Shown here: one piece after another, positions 7,712 to 16,900 of the stretch | Numbering within the stretch: position 1 is the stretch's first letter | How the letters are laid out: each line of letters opens with the position of its first letter | Virus record (IMG/VR): IMGVR_UViG_3300023116_000181 | Coordinates: 1-32,981 of that record | Source of the DNA: a virus | Reading direction: 5' to 3' (one strand) | Length of the DNA stretch: 32,981 bases | Position numbers and translations under genes: made by a program | Notes under the pieces: model-generated | Seen by the model: the letters and a program-made list of their open reading frames with translations, nothing else | What the model was told of the DNA's origin: nothing | The model's database searches: none

Positions 7712-9166
7712 TTAAACTTTTAGCACACATTCTACTAGTTTTTCACCTTCATCATTATTAGTTTCGAGTGCAATTCCTACTAAACTGTTAGATGCTATAG
7801 TTGATGCTGCACCTTCTTCACTGGCAACATATACTTGTTGTCCTTTACTAACTGGTCCGACTACTCTAACAGGAACACGCCCTTTGAGACCAATATATTG
7901 ACCTTCAATGTCGCTGTTCATCATATAAGCAGGATTTTCTGATATAACACCAATTGCTATATCTCCAACCTTAGTTGGCCTAGCTTCTGCTTCGCCGCCA
8001 ACTGCCATCACAGTTCCTACTGGATGTTCTTCTTCTGTAGTATATTTTTCTGCTAAGTCAGCATAACGTGCTGCTGTTGCAGTACCTTGGAATAAATTTG
8101 CCGCAACATTACCTGTTGCGTCTCTAACTGCAACTGTGTTATTTGTTGCACTTACTGCTGCTGTTCTAAAATCACTTCCTACACGCAAACTTGTTGCTTT
8201 TGTTGCTTCACCAACAAAATTAACAGCATGTACATCTTGCCAACGCAGCGAAGTAGTACCAATATCGTAAGTATTATCAAGAGCTGGAATAAGTCCTGTA
8301 ATGTTTATTTTACTTACTGTAGTAGGAGTACCTAAGTTATTAGTAACTTTAAATAAAATTTCATTGTTAACGCTGGCTTGATTTTCTAATACTGCCGAAG
8401 TGCCATCCATGTATATTTTAAAATCACCAATTAATAAACCATCATCTGAAAACTCAACTAATTGATCAAACGTTGTTGTTTCTCCTGGTGATGAAACAAC
8501 AAAATTACTTGCATCAATACCGCCTAATTTTAATGCGTTAGATGATGTACCCCAAAAGTAATGATCTGTGGTTGTAACGCCTGTAGTAGGAGTATTAATA
8601 AGTGTAATACCCTTTTTAATTGTAGTAAAGCCGGTTATAGGGGTTGCGTCATTTAATGTAAATTCAACACTACTAAGTGTAGCAATAACTTCATCTTCTA
8701 ATGTTGCTGCAATAACTGATCTAGTTGTACCTTGTAAATCTAAAACCTCTAGGCTTACCATTTGTGTTACGCCTTCGCCGGCGTTTTGAGGTCCAATCAA
8801 TACAAAATCACTACCATTATATACATACAGTTGATCGTTTGCAGAATCCCACCAGAAGTCTCCTGACGTAAGTCCTGTTGGCTGCGATGAACTTACAGCA
8901 GAACCTCCTGTTGTTCTCCATTGTGTTCCATCATAAAATTTTAATTTGCTGTTTGCAGTATCAAACCAAATCTGTCCGCTAAGTGCCCTTGGTGGTTGAT
9001 TTGCTCCTGCAAAATTTTCCAACAAGAATAAGAAATTTTCGTTTTGTATTTCGCCGTAACCAGCGTAGTTTTTACCAATAAATTTAAGATCAGTAGTTTG
9101 GTCAACTGTACCGTCCTCAACTATTGTTAAAACTGTATTATTGTATCTGTCAATTTGATAAGCCAT
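7712..9166 (-). CDS. Fibre-like virion protein, third member of the paralogous trio
   Basis: The 484-residue protein begins at the ATG at 9166. Residues 1 to about 130 carry the domain shared with the two genes before it: GYGEIQNENFLFLLENFAG, SGQIWFDTANSKLKFYDGTQW, then a second copy of the same motif, GDFWWDSANDQLYVYNGS. The middle contains the fibre-type segment NTYDIGTTSLRWQDVHA. The C-terminal 120 residues begin YADLAEKYTTEEEHPVGTV and contain AIGVISENPAYMMN, a domain seen at the ends of tail-fibre-like proteins of marine phages. Its stop codon overlaps the ribosome binding site of the next gene. A tail-fibre or baseplate-fibre role is inferred from the domain layout and neighbours; the receptor is unknown. 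Confidence 0.85.
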   Translation of the reverse strand: MAYQIDRYNNTVLTIVEDGTVDQTTDLKFIGKNYAGYGEIQNENFLFLLENFAGANQPPRALSGQIWFDTANSKLKFYDGTQWRTTGGSAVSSSQPTGLTSGDFWWDSANDQLYVYNGSDFVLIGPQNAGEGVTQMVSLEVLDLQGTTRSVIAATLEDEVIATLSSVEFTLNDATPITGFTTIKKGITLINTPTTGVTTTDHYFWGTSSNALKLGGIDASNFVVSSPGETTTFDQLVEFSDDGLLIGDFKIYMDGTSAVLENQASVNNEILFKVTNNLGTPTTVSKINITGLIPALDNTYDIGTTSLRWQDVHAVNFVGEATKATSLRVGSDFRTAAVSATNNTVAVRDATGNVAANLFQGTATAARYADLAEKYTTEEEHPVGTVMAVGGEAEARPTKVGDIAIGVISENPAYMMNSDIEGQYIGLKGRVPVRVVGPVSKGQQVYVASEEGAASTIASNSLVGIALETNNDEGEKLVECVLKV

Positions 9167-9200
9167 CTTCGTTAAACCCCTAATATAATAGTGCTTTAAG

Positions 9201-9210
9201 TTATTTATCG
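9201..9210 (-). promoter_or_regulatory. Candidate T4-like late promoter, CGATAAATAA
   Basis: The 48-base gap before the 484-residue fibre gene contains CGATAAATAA on the minus strand, four bases after the upstream stop codon. It is one base from the T4 late motif TATAAATA and matches the motifs at 5471 and 32809. A message from here would have a leader of roughly 30 bases containing AGGGG at 9177-9181. Confidence 0.55.
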
Positions 9211-9214
9211 TATT

Positions 9215-11206
9215 TTACGGATAAGTGGTCGTCGACACATAATCCCATGTAGTTCCATTACTTTCAAACACCATCATTGTTCTAGCAGGTGTCAAGCTAA
9301 CAACACCTGACGCTGTATTTCCTGCTGCAACGTCTTGCACAGCAGATTCATTCAATGGTGCGCCTGCATCAACTGCAACTTTTGAAAGAACTAATACTTC
9401 TCCATTATCTGGATCTGTATTATCTCTAATGTTAACTACAATACCACTAACTGTTGCACCTGCATACGATGTACAGTGTATTCTTGCTATTTTCCCTTCA
9501 TTTCCCGGTATAGCAGGATATAAATCATTTAAATATCCTGCTATAGAATTTTGTAATCCTGCACCAGTTCCTAAACCAGTAATATCCATACTAAATGTAA
9601 TAGGTGAATTTAATACTTCGTCATCTACATATTCTTTGGTTGTAACAGAGCTATCGTCATCTTCTGTTAATGATCCTCCACTTGCGGCTGCAACTCTTGC
9701 ACTGATAGGTGTCCTTGCACCGTAAATTAGTTGATTTTCATTAACTGTAATTGTGCCTTCTGACGGTGTTGTTATTCCTGTAACAAATTTTAAACTATTC
9801 GTAGATGATAATATTAAATTAGAACCTGTGTTTCTTATTTCGTTCGAACCTATTCCGCTATCAGTGTCTCCAATACTTATGTTCTGTACATTTAAATAAT
9901 TTAATTGACCAATTTCTATTAAATCAGGTGCATAAAGAATGTTTGTTAGACTATCTGTTGTTAATTTAGGACTTCCGTTAACCATATACGAAAGTGAATT
10001 TGATTCCAAATTAAAGTTTTGATTAGATGTCCATGCCGGATAAACTTGATCTTTTACCCAAGTAAGTGTTTTATTTGAATCTGATGACGCAATTATAATA
10101 CCTGCACCATCAATGACTGTGTCATCGCCTATACTACTATCATTTAATGCTGCTAATTCAATATGTTTATCTTCTACACGAAGTGTACTAACTTCAATAA
10201 GCGTAGAATCACCTTCGATTAATAAATTTCCGGTAACACGTAAATCGCCTTCAACATCTAAGGTATACTCTGGTAACCTATCAGTTGTAAAAATACCAAC
10301 TCTTGCCGTGCCAGCATCAACGTAAACAGCATCGACAATAACACTCTCAAATTGACTAGATCTTACACGTAAACTTAAATCATGGTCTCTTAGTTGATTT
10401 TCTATATAAAAACGATCTTGAACAACTTTCTGTACATTATTTTGAGAAAGTCCAATTGTTAAACCACCTTGGTTTTGGATAGTTAATGTACCTATTGTTG
10501 TGCCGTTATTGTCTGATGGTAAAAAACTGTCAGCTGTTCTAATGGTACCATTAGCTGTAACTAACGCATTGGCTGAGTTTGCAATTCCTCTAAATTTATA
10601 ATTAGCCGAATCAATAATATTAAAACCAGGATAAATTGTTCCTTCTGGATTATTCTCTGTAACTAGCCCTAATATTCTTTCAGAGTAAATAGGAGTAAAT
10701 TCGATATCACTAACAATTGCTGTTAAAGTTCCTCCAACAAACAATTTTGCTATAGTTCTCGATCTACTAGTAGCATCAAGTATGCTTTCGATTATAAATC
10801 CGCTTGTTCCTTGTGACTCGGTATAATCAGGCCCTATTAGTATAGTATCTGATCCATCATATGCATAAACTTGATTATTTAAATTATCAATCCATAAGTC
10901 ACCTGCAACCATTTGCGGTCTATTATCTTGTACATATGGGCCGCCGCTTGCTTTCCAAATTGTTCCGTCATATACTTTTAAACGTTGTTCTGTAGTGTCC
11001 CACCAAAGTTGTCCGCTAAGTGGGTTACTTGGTGCCGCAGTGCTTGAAAAATTTTCAAGCAGTCTTATAAAGTTTTCGTTAAATGCCTCACCGTAACCTG
11101 TATAATTTCTACCTACAAGAGTTAAATTGGTGCTATCAGTATCTATCTGCCCATCTATTAAATTAGTTAATATTGTTCCGTCTGTTCTGTTTAATTGATA
11201 GCTCAT
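9215..11206 (-). CDS. Fibre-like virion protein, second member of the paralogous trio
   Basis: The 663-residue protein starts at the ATG at 11206, one base after the stop of the preceding gene, so translation is probably coupled. The N-terminal domain matches its neighbours: LTLVGRNYTGYGEAFNENF, SGQLWWDTTEQRLKVYDGT, and the second copy GDLWIDNLNNQVYAYDGS. The middle has beta-rich fibre segments such as YTLDVEGDLRVTGNLLIEG and TLRVEDKHIEL, which are typical of phage fibre stalks. The last 120 residues contain KIARIHCTSYAGATVSGIV and end in SNGTTWDYVSTTTYP; I do not recognise this terminal domain, and it is not a collar domain. Fibre identity is inferred from shared architecture and position. 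Confidence 0.82.
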   Translation of the reverse strand: MSYQLNRTDGTILTNLIDGQIDTDSTNLTLVGRNYTGYGEAFNENFIRLLENFSSTAAPSNPLSGQLWWDTTEQRLKVYDGTIWKASGGPYVQDNRPQMVAGDLWIDNLNNQVYAYDGSDTILIGPDYTESQGTSGFIIESILDATSRSRTIAKLFVGGTLTAIVSDIEFTPIYSERILGLVTENNPEGTIYPGFNIIDSANYKFRGIANSANALVTANGTIRTADSFLPSDNNGTTIGTLTIQNQGGLTIGLSQNNVQKVVQDRFYIENQLRDHDLSLRVRSSQFESVIVDAVYVDAGTARVGIFTTDRLPEYTLDVEGDLRVTGNLLIEGDSTLIEVSTLRVEDKHIELAALNDSSIGDDTVIDGAGIIIASSDSNKTLTWVKDQVYPAWTSNQNFNLESNSLSYMVNGSPKLTTDSLTNILYAPDLIEIGQLNYLNVQNISIGDTDSGIGSNEIRNTGSNLILSSTNSLKFVTGITTPSEGTITVNENQLIYGARTPISARVAAASGGSLTEDDDSSVTTKEYVDDEVLNSPITFSMDITGLGTGAGLQNSIAGYLNDLYPAIPGNEGKIARIHCTSYAGATVSGIVVNIRDNTDPDNGEVLVLSKVAVDAGAPLNESAVQDVAAGNTASGVVSLTPARTMMVFESNGTTWDYVSTTTYP

Positions 11207-11207
11207 C

Positions 11208-13280
11208 TTATTGTCCAGTGTATATTATATAATTGATCGTCAAGTACGGATTCATTGTGTCTATTGGTTGTCCTAAAGTTTGTGATGTTAGTACTCCTCC
11301 ACTAGTTGAAAATCCTTGAGTTCCGCCGGCGCCGGGTTCAATTGGTAAATTAATTGCTTCAACATCTAACGGAGCCCCAGATCCAACTCTAATTCCGTAA
11401 TATTGTGTTCCGCTTGGTCCTTCTAAATCGTGTTCGTGTTCAGGTAAGTTTTCAATACCAATAGTGTTTTCTTCTGAACCTCCACTATTGCCTACTGCAT
11501 CTGCACCTAGGTCTGTAACACGGTTGGCACTAGGTCCTCCCATATTGTCTGCACCAAGCGCAAATCTTCCTCTTAAATCAGGCAGTGTAAAGTAACTTAC
11601 TCCATTATCAGACACTAACGATGGATCTTTAAAATTATGTCCAATAGCATTCCAAAGGTCATTATAATCTGATTTTTTAACTTCTCGTCCATCACACAAC
11701 AACCAACCTTCTGGTGCAGTTAATCCTCCATAAGGGACAATAACACCCGGCGGAGTTAATGGAATAGTTTTTAAGAAATTACGTTTCGAAACTCTATATA
11801 GTCCAGTAGTACCTATAGTTTTATTAATTAATATTTCGTCTGCGTTTTCAACATCATATGTAACATTCTTGTTTGAGATAAAACTGTTTGTAATTCTTAC
11901 ATCAAATGTCTTAGTACTTCCGCCAGTTTGGCCGTCGAACGCAAAACTATTAGTAGCTACATCTCCACTAACAGTAAATGTAGTTGCACTTGACAATCTA
12001 TCAGCACTACCTGCTCTTCCTGAAACAGTTCCGTTTACATTACCTTGGATATTTCCATAAAATGTATTAGCATAAATTTGATCATATTTGTTAGCTGCTG
12101 TTCCGATATTTCTTACGCTTGCATTATCAGGTGCAATATTACCAGTTGTTATTACGCCTGCACTTCCTTCGCCTTGTTTCATAACAAGATCGCCGCTTAC
12201 ATATAAATTTTGTGCAATACTTGCGCCGCCTTTGATGACAACAGAACCTTCTCCTGTGTCGGTTGCATTAATTGTACTTTCTATGAAAAGTCTACCAGAT
12301 AATTCTTCACCAACTGTTGGAGAAATTTGTACATTACCAACAACATCAAGTTCTTCGTCTGGTGCAATATTATTAATTCCTACTTTTTTAGTACTATCTA
12401 TTCTTAAAACAGTACTAGTAGTTGTGCCGTCTCTTAATTTAAAGTCAATATTCGAACCACTAGTTGTATTTTCAATAACACCAGCAGTGCCTTCTATTTG
12501 TATTTTTAATTGTCCGCCTGTTCCAATTTCAATCCCGTCATTAGACTTTACTTTTAATTGGTAGTTAGTTGTAGAGGCGCCGTCGCCTCTTAAAAAGTTT
12601 GCTGCGGAAACTGTTTCGCCAGCAATTACAAGAGATTCTGCCTTTTCAGCAGTTCCATAATATTTTAATATTTCAAGACCAACCAATGGTTCTGCAGATA
12701 AATTATATCCTGCTTTGATTCCTGATCTAAATCCTGGAATTGTTGTTTTAGGAACAAATGCTTGTTTTGAAATAATTGCGGCAGGTTTGTCTTCAATTTT
12801 AACTGTTAACACATTATAAGTTATATCATCCGAACCTATAATAGCTTCTGATTGTGCCCCAGTTAATAAACCATCTGAAAAACTAGGCCCTACTAAAACC
12901 CAGGCGCTTCCAGTAAATAGGTAAAGTTGCTGGGTATCAGTATTAACCCAAAGGTCTCCTGCAACAGAGTTAGCAACTGCTGGTTCTGCTGTTGCTTTTT
13001 TGAGCCCGCCTGCTGCACTCCAGGTTGTACCGTCATACACTTTTAATTGGTCAACGCCTTCTGTATTATCATACCAAAGTTGTCCTTCAACTGGACGACC
13101 AGGCGCAGTAGCGTTTGCAAAATTTTCAAGTAAGTGTAGGAAGTTTTCTGCTACTGCTTGTCCATAACCTGTACTTGATCTACCAGGAAGTGTTAAGCTA
13201 GTTTCAGTATTAAGTGTAGAATCCTCAACAATTATTGTGCCTTTGTTTACTGTATCAGTGTAACGAACTTCATATGCCAT
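11208..13280 (-). CDS. Fibre-like virion protein with C-terminal phage tail-collar domain
   Basis: The 690-residue protein starts at the ATG at 13280, with GGGAG at 13287-13291 six bases before it. Residues 1 to about 135 hold the trio's shared domain (GYGQAVAENFLHLLENFAN, EGQLWYDNTEGVDQLKVYDG, AGDLWVNTDTQQLYLFTGS). The middle contains fibre-stalk segments such as EELDVVGNVQIS and a Gly/Asn-rich stretch, FYGNIQGNVNGTVSGRAGS. Residues from about 510 form a phage tail-collar domain as in T4 gp12: VPYGGLTAPEGWLLCDG, FTLPDLRGRFALGADN, the His-containing LPEHEHDLEG, and the ending NPYLTINYIIYTG. In T4 gp12 the corresponding HxH pair binds zinc. This is the best short-tail-fibre candidate in the window, though its N-terminus is not like that of gp12. 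Confidence 0.9.
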   Translation of the reverse strand: MAYEVRYTDTVNKGTIIVEDSTLNTETSLTLPGRSSTGYGQAVAENFLHLLENFANATAPGRPVEGQLWYDNTEGVDQLKVYDGTTWSAAGGLKKATAEPAVANSVAGDLWVNTDTQQLYLFTGSAWVLVGPSFSDGLLTGAQSEAIIGSDDITYNVLTVKIEDKPAAIISKQAFVPKTTIPGFRSGIKAGYNLSAEPLVGLEILKYYGTAEKAESLVIAGETVSAANFLRGDGASTTNYQLKVKSNDGIEIGTGGQLKIQIEGTAGVIENTTSGSNIDFKLRDGTTTSTVLRIDSTKKVGINNIAPDEELDVVGNVQISPTVGEELSGRLFIESTINATDTGEGSVVIKGGASIAQNLYVSGDLVMKQGEGSAGVITTGNIAPDNASVRNIGTAANKYDQIYANTFYGNIQGNVNGTVSGRAGSADRLSSATTFTVSGDVATNSFAFDGQTGGSTKTFDVRITNSFISNKNVTYDVENADEILINKTIGTTGLYRVSKRNFLKTIPLTPPGVIVPYGGLTAPEGWLLCDGREVKKSDYNDLWNAIGHNFKDPSLVSDNGVSYFTLPDLRGRFALGADNMGGPSANRVTDLGADAVGNSGGSEENTIGIENLPEHEHDLEGPSGTQYYGIRVGSGAPLDVEAINLPIEPGAGGTQGFSTSGGVLTSQTLGQPIDTMNPYLTINYIIYTGQ

Positions 13281-13292
13281 TGTCTACTCCCG

Positions 13293-13895
13293 TTACCCTG
13301 CTAAACTCTGAATACGCACTGTGTAGTCTATTTGAATAAGTCTATTCAAACTCTTCTGCACAGGATGAAAAATAACATGAGTGATTAGTCTGCCGTCACC
13401 TGAAGAACTGTAGCTTCTTAACCCTAGTTCATCAAATACATATGCATCATCTGTATTTGTTGCTGTGTCAAATGCAAGTTGGCCGCTCGGCTCACCATAA
13501 TCAAGCAAACAACTAACTATAACATCAGTATAATTAGTTCCGCTTACGTGTCTAATTTCTGTATAGTTACGTGCAGGATCTAGATTGTTAACGCTACGAT
13601 CATCAATTACTTTTGTAAAAGTTTGATTGTATAGTGTAGCGTTTGTACCTGTTGAGTTTGGTGTTAGGTATGTAATAATACCACTATCGTCAACACTAGT
13701 ACCTCCATTACCAAAACTCATTTCGTAAATAAATCCTTCGCCAGCATTAGACAGGCTTTCAGCTAATGCTATACTCATATTCTCATAATGAATAGCATTA
13801 CGCTTATCTACGTAAATTTCTTTTGTTTCAGGGTCACTTATTTTTATGTGTCCTTGAACTACTACTCCGTTTTTATCATGCATAATTTCGCTCAT
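13293..13895 (-). CDS. Small conserved virion structural protein
   Basis: The 200-residue protein starts at the ATG at 13895 with AGGA at 13901-13904. It has no signal peptide or membrane segment. Conserved-looking stretches are VVQGHIKISDPETKEIYVD, NAIHYENMSIALAESLS, GFIYEMSFGNGGTSVDDSG, and the beta-rich end IQIDYTVRIQSLAG. I recall similar proteins in T4-like marine phages at this position, annotated only as structural or hypothetical. It lies between the giant baseplate protein and the fibre trio, so a connector between baseplate and fibres is a reasonable guess but not shown. It is shorter than T4 gp8 (334 residues), and I see no sequence basis for equating the two. Confidence 0.8.
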   Translation of the reverse strand: MSEIMHDKNGVVVQGHIKISDPETKEIYVDKRNAIHYENMSIALAESLSNAGEGFIYEMSFGNGGTSVDDSGIITYLTPNSTGTNATLYNQTFTKVIDDRSVNNLDPARNYTEIRHVSGTNYTDVIVSCLLDYGEPSGQLAFDTATNTDDAYVFDELGLRSYSSSGDGRLITHVIFHPVQKSLNRLIQIDYTVRIQSLAG

Positions 13896-13910
13896 TGTTT
13901 TTCCTACACT

Positions 13911-13920
13911 GTATTTATTC
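13911..13920 (-). promoter_or_regulatory. Candidate late promoter, GAATAAATAC
   Basis: GAATAAATAC on the minus strand overlaps the stop codon of the giant gene (13915-13917) and lies 16 bases before the ATG of the 200-residue gene. It resembles TATAAATA and the other gap motifs in this window, but it differs from them at one more base, and its overlap with a stop codon makes chance more likely. Confidence 0.35.
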
Positions 13921-16900
13921 TGGTAGCGCAGTTGTTCCTGCTCTCAAGAAATATCCTATGTCATTTTGTGTTTCACCTAATGTTGTTCCAGGTTCTGACC
14001 ATAATTTACCAATTTTCCTTACAACAACTACTTTTTCAGCTTCACGAGGTATACTTTGCAGGACAATAGTACTACTTAAAATATTACCCTGTTCATCAAT
14101 ACTATTATCTAATCTAAAATCTGCAGGTAATACAAAATCACCTTTACTACTATCAAGTGCTTTAGTTGGATCAAATACTACTTTTTCATTTTTATTAAGA
14201 CGTCTTCCTCCAACAAACACTTCAAATTCATTAACAGAATTTGCTATAAAATTAAGATCAACAGTATTAGTTCCGTATGTAACTTCTTCCTGTATTTGAG
14301 TTATGTCTTTATAAGGAATTGTTTTACTAATACCTTGGTCATAAACTCCTGTTCCTGCAGGATTTATATCTTTAACACCTGTGCCTAATGTACCTCTACG
14401 TAGTTGACGCAACATATTTTCTTCTTTAACAAAATATTCAATTCTTTCGCCATTAATAAAAATAACTCCCGGAATATTAGAATACTTGTTAGGTTCTGGC
14501 AATCTGCTTGCATCATCTACTTCAATTCTTAAATCATAATAATTTAAATCTTTTACCAATTTTGCTTCAGGGGAATCAAGTCGCTTAAAGTGGGTTCTAT
14601 TAAGCATATCTTTAAATTGTCTAAATGCAAATTTTGGTCTGTTTACTTCTCCAGCAAAATGTACAATATCTATAACGTCATTTTGATTTGGTTTCTTAGA
14701 TAAAATTACAGTTGTTTTATCATCACTTAACCTATAATCTCCACTAGGCGATAGTAACTCTCCGTTAACTGATACCCAAACATATTGAGTATCATGTGCA
14801 GGTTTACGTAATTTAATTTCGCCCACAGTTAATCTTTGATATGTAACATACTGAATGTCTTCTTCAAGCAAAATATCTCGAGTAATTACATCATAATTAA
14901 TTCTTTCAAAAGACTGTATGTTGTGATTACTGAATTTAAATACTTCTACAGATTCATTTTGCGCAGGAGCTACATTAAGTACTAATCTATCACCATTAAT
15001 TTGATATTCACCGTCAGTAACTACAAACACTTCTAATATATCACCTGCATTAGCAATACCTTCAGAAATTTCAATACTGCTAGTAAAAATATCAATCCTC
15101 CAATCAACAGGGGTTGAAAGTTCTTTTCCATTTAAAAACACTCTTAAATCACTTGCTTGTAATGCATTTCCAGGTTGTTGGAATGTTTCTAATTCAAATA
15201 CTTGTAGTGTTGATTGTGTTACATCAAACTGTATACTATATCCTGCATTTAATATTCTATTACCTACTTTAACTAAAACATTATATGCTGTAGGTTCACT
15301 ATAAAATGGTGCTGCTGATAACGTATATTCAACATTATTTCCGTTACCAACAAAACTGTCTTTTGTTACTTGACTATAATTAATCTCATCACTATTATTA
15401 AAGGCTGAATAATGTATTACCTTACCTTCTTCAGGAGTAATTTCAAACAATATTCCTACTCTTGTAGAATTAGGAATTTGTTCTATATAAACAGGAACTT
15501 TAACACCGTCTAGTGTTACATGAACTTGCATATCTTCTACATATTCTAAGTTTGTTTCATAGAATGCCGTAGAACCATCTGCTATAGTTTTTCCAAAATC
15601 AAGTATATCTTGGCCGGTTCTTTCAATTGCTACAATATTAAGCTCTGATGGTGTTAAAGGATTTTCAATTGTTACAGTATTATTTTTCCAATTAATAGTA
15701 TAAGTATTTTCAGATAAAATTACGTCATTAAGTTTAACTATTACAGAAGGATTACTTCCTGGAGTAATACCCAATTTGTAAGTTAATTCTGCTGGACCTG
15801 TACCATCTAAGAAATAATTTTGACATTCTATTCTAGCAGTTCCGCCTGACTCTCTAGTGTAAACTTTAATATCTACCGTATCACTAACGTGTCCCGGAAC
15901 AAACTCTTCCGGGCCGCCTGAAGTTGTTGGTGTTACAAAGCCGTCACCGTCAACTATTATTTCTTCTGCATTTACACCTTTAGCACTTGCATACGCAAGT
16001 GTGCCGCCGGTAAGTTGTGTATCATAACTTTCGGGATCTGGAATAAAACTACCATCACTTGTATTCTTACGTACTATTAATACATCATTATCTAATAATG
16101 TTATGTCATCTGCGCCCAAATCTAATACAGTTGTAACACCGTCACCGGTAATACTTTGCATTAATGCATTTGGGTTATTTATAGTATTAGATGTTCCGTA
16201 ATTAGGATCGTCAACTCTGATTGGAACAAGTTCTCCTGAACGCTTAATATAAACATTATAAATTACATCTTGTTCAAACGGTTCTGGTAATTCAATAGCA
16301 GTAGTAGATCCATCAAATGTGAAAACATAATCTTCGTAACTATTATCAAATTTGTCCCAAGTATCTGTATACCATCCATCTGTATCCCAGCCAGCTGGAC
16401 CACCAAAATCAAAACTTGTTATTTCAACTCCGCCATAGTCAATCCCAGACATAAGCTGTGCTAAATCTTTGCCAAACATATTGTCTAAAGGATCGTACCC
16501 ATGATTAATTCTATCAGATGCTGTTAACATTGAAAGTGGCTTTTTATATTCAACTCTTATGTTAGCCAAGTATGCAGGTGGTGACGTAAAATTAATCTGT
16601 CCTTGAGATCTAGTATAACCTGCATCTTTGTTAGTTACGTTTTTAAAATTATAACTACTTCTTAATTGTTCTACATCATCAATATATACAATTACACTGT
16701 CGTTACGTAAATCCATTGGCCATTCTAAATCAAATTTAGTATTTAAATTGGTTCCGGTGAATTCTTCAATTTGTGCTAATGTTTCAATAAAATAACTTCC
16801 TGAAACTCTATCAAATTTAATAGTAACACTTGGATTTCTAACTACGCCTTTTCCTAAAACAGGAAATGCTTTTGCAGGGGTGCCGCCATCTTGTATTGCA

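Noticed and set aside
12088-12564. Plus-strand open frame of 158 codons inside the 690-residue fibre gene
   Set aside because: It lies wholly opposite a clear gene, has a low-complexity Leu/Ser/Pro composition typical of antisense shadows, and matches no family.
7712-13280. Possible diversity-generating retroelement acting on fibre tips
   Set aside because: No reverse transcriptase gene or template repeat is visible in the window, and the fibre ends show no paired variable repeat.
13293-13895. Assignment of the 200-residue protein as gp8 or gp9
   Set aside because: Only its position suggests this. The length does not match T4 gp8 (334), and no motif of either protein could be recognised.
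13788-14299. Plus-strand open frames of 93 and 134 codons around the giant gene's 3' end
   Set aside because: They overlap the ends of two well-supported minus-strand genes, have no ribosome binding site or recognisable domain, and look like shadows.
16176-16183. Exact T4 late consensus TATAAATA on the minus strand
   Set aside because: It sits deep inside the giant gene, encodes ordinary residues (Ile-Asn-Asn context), and no gene starts nearby. Chance is likely in AT-rich DNA.
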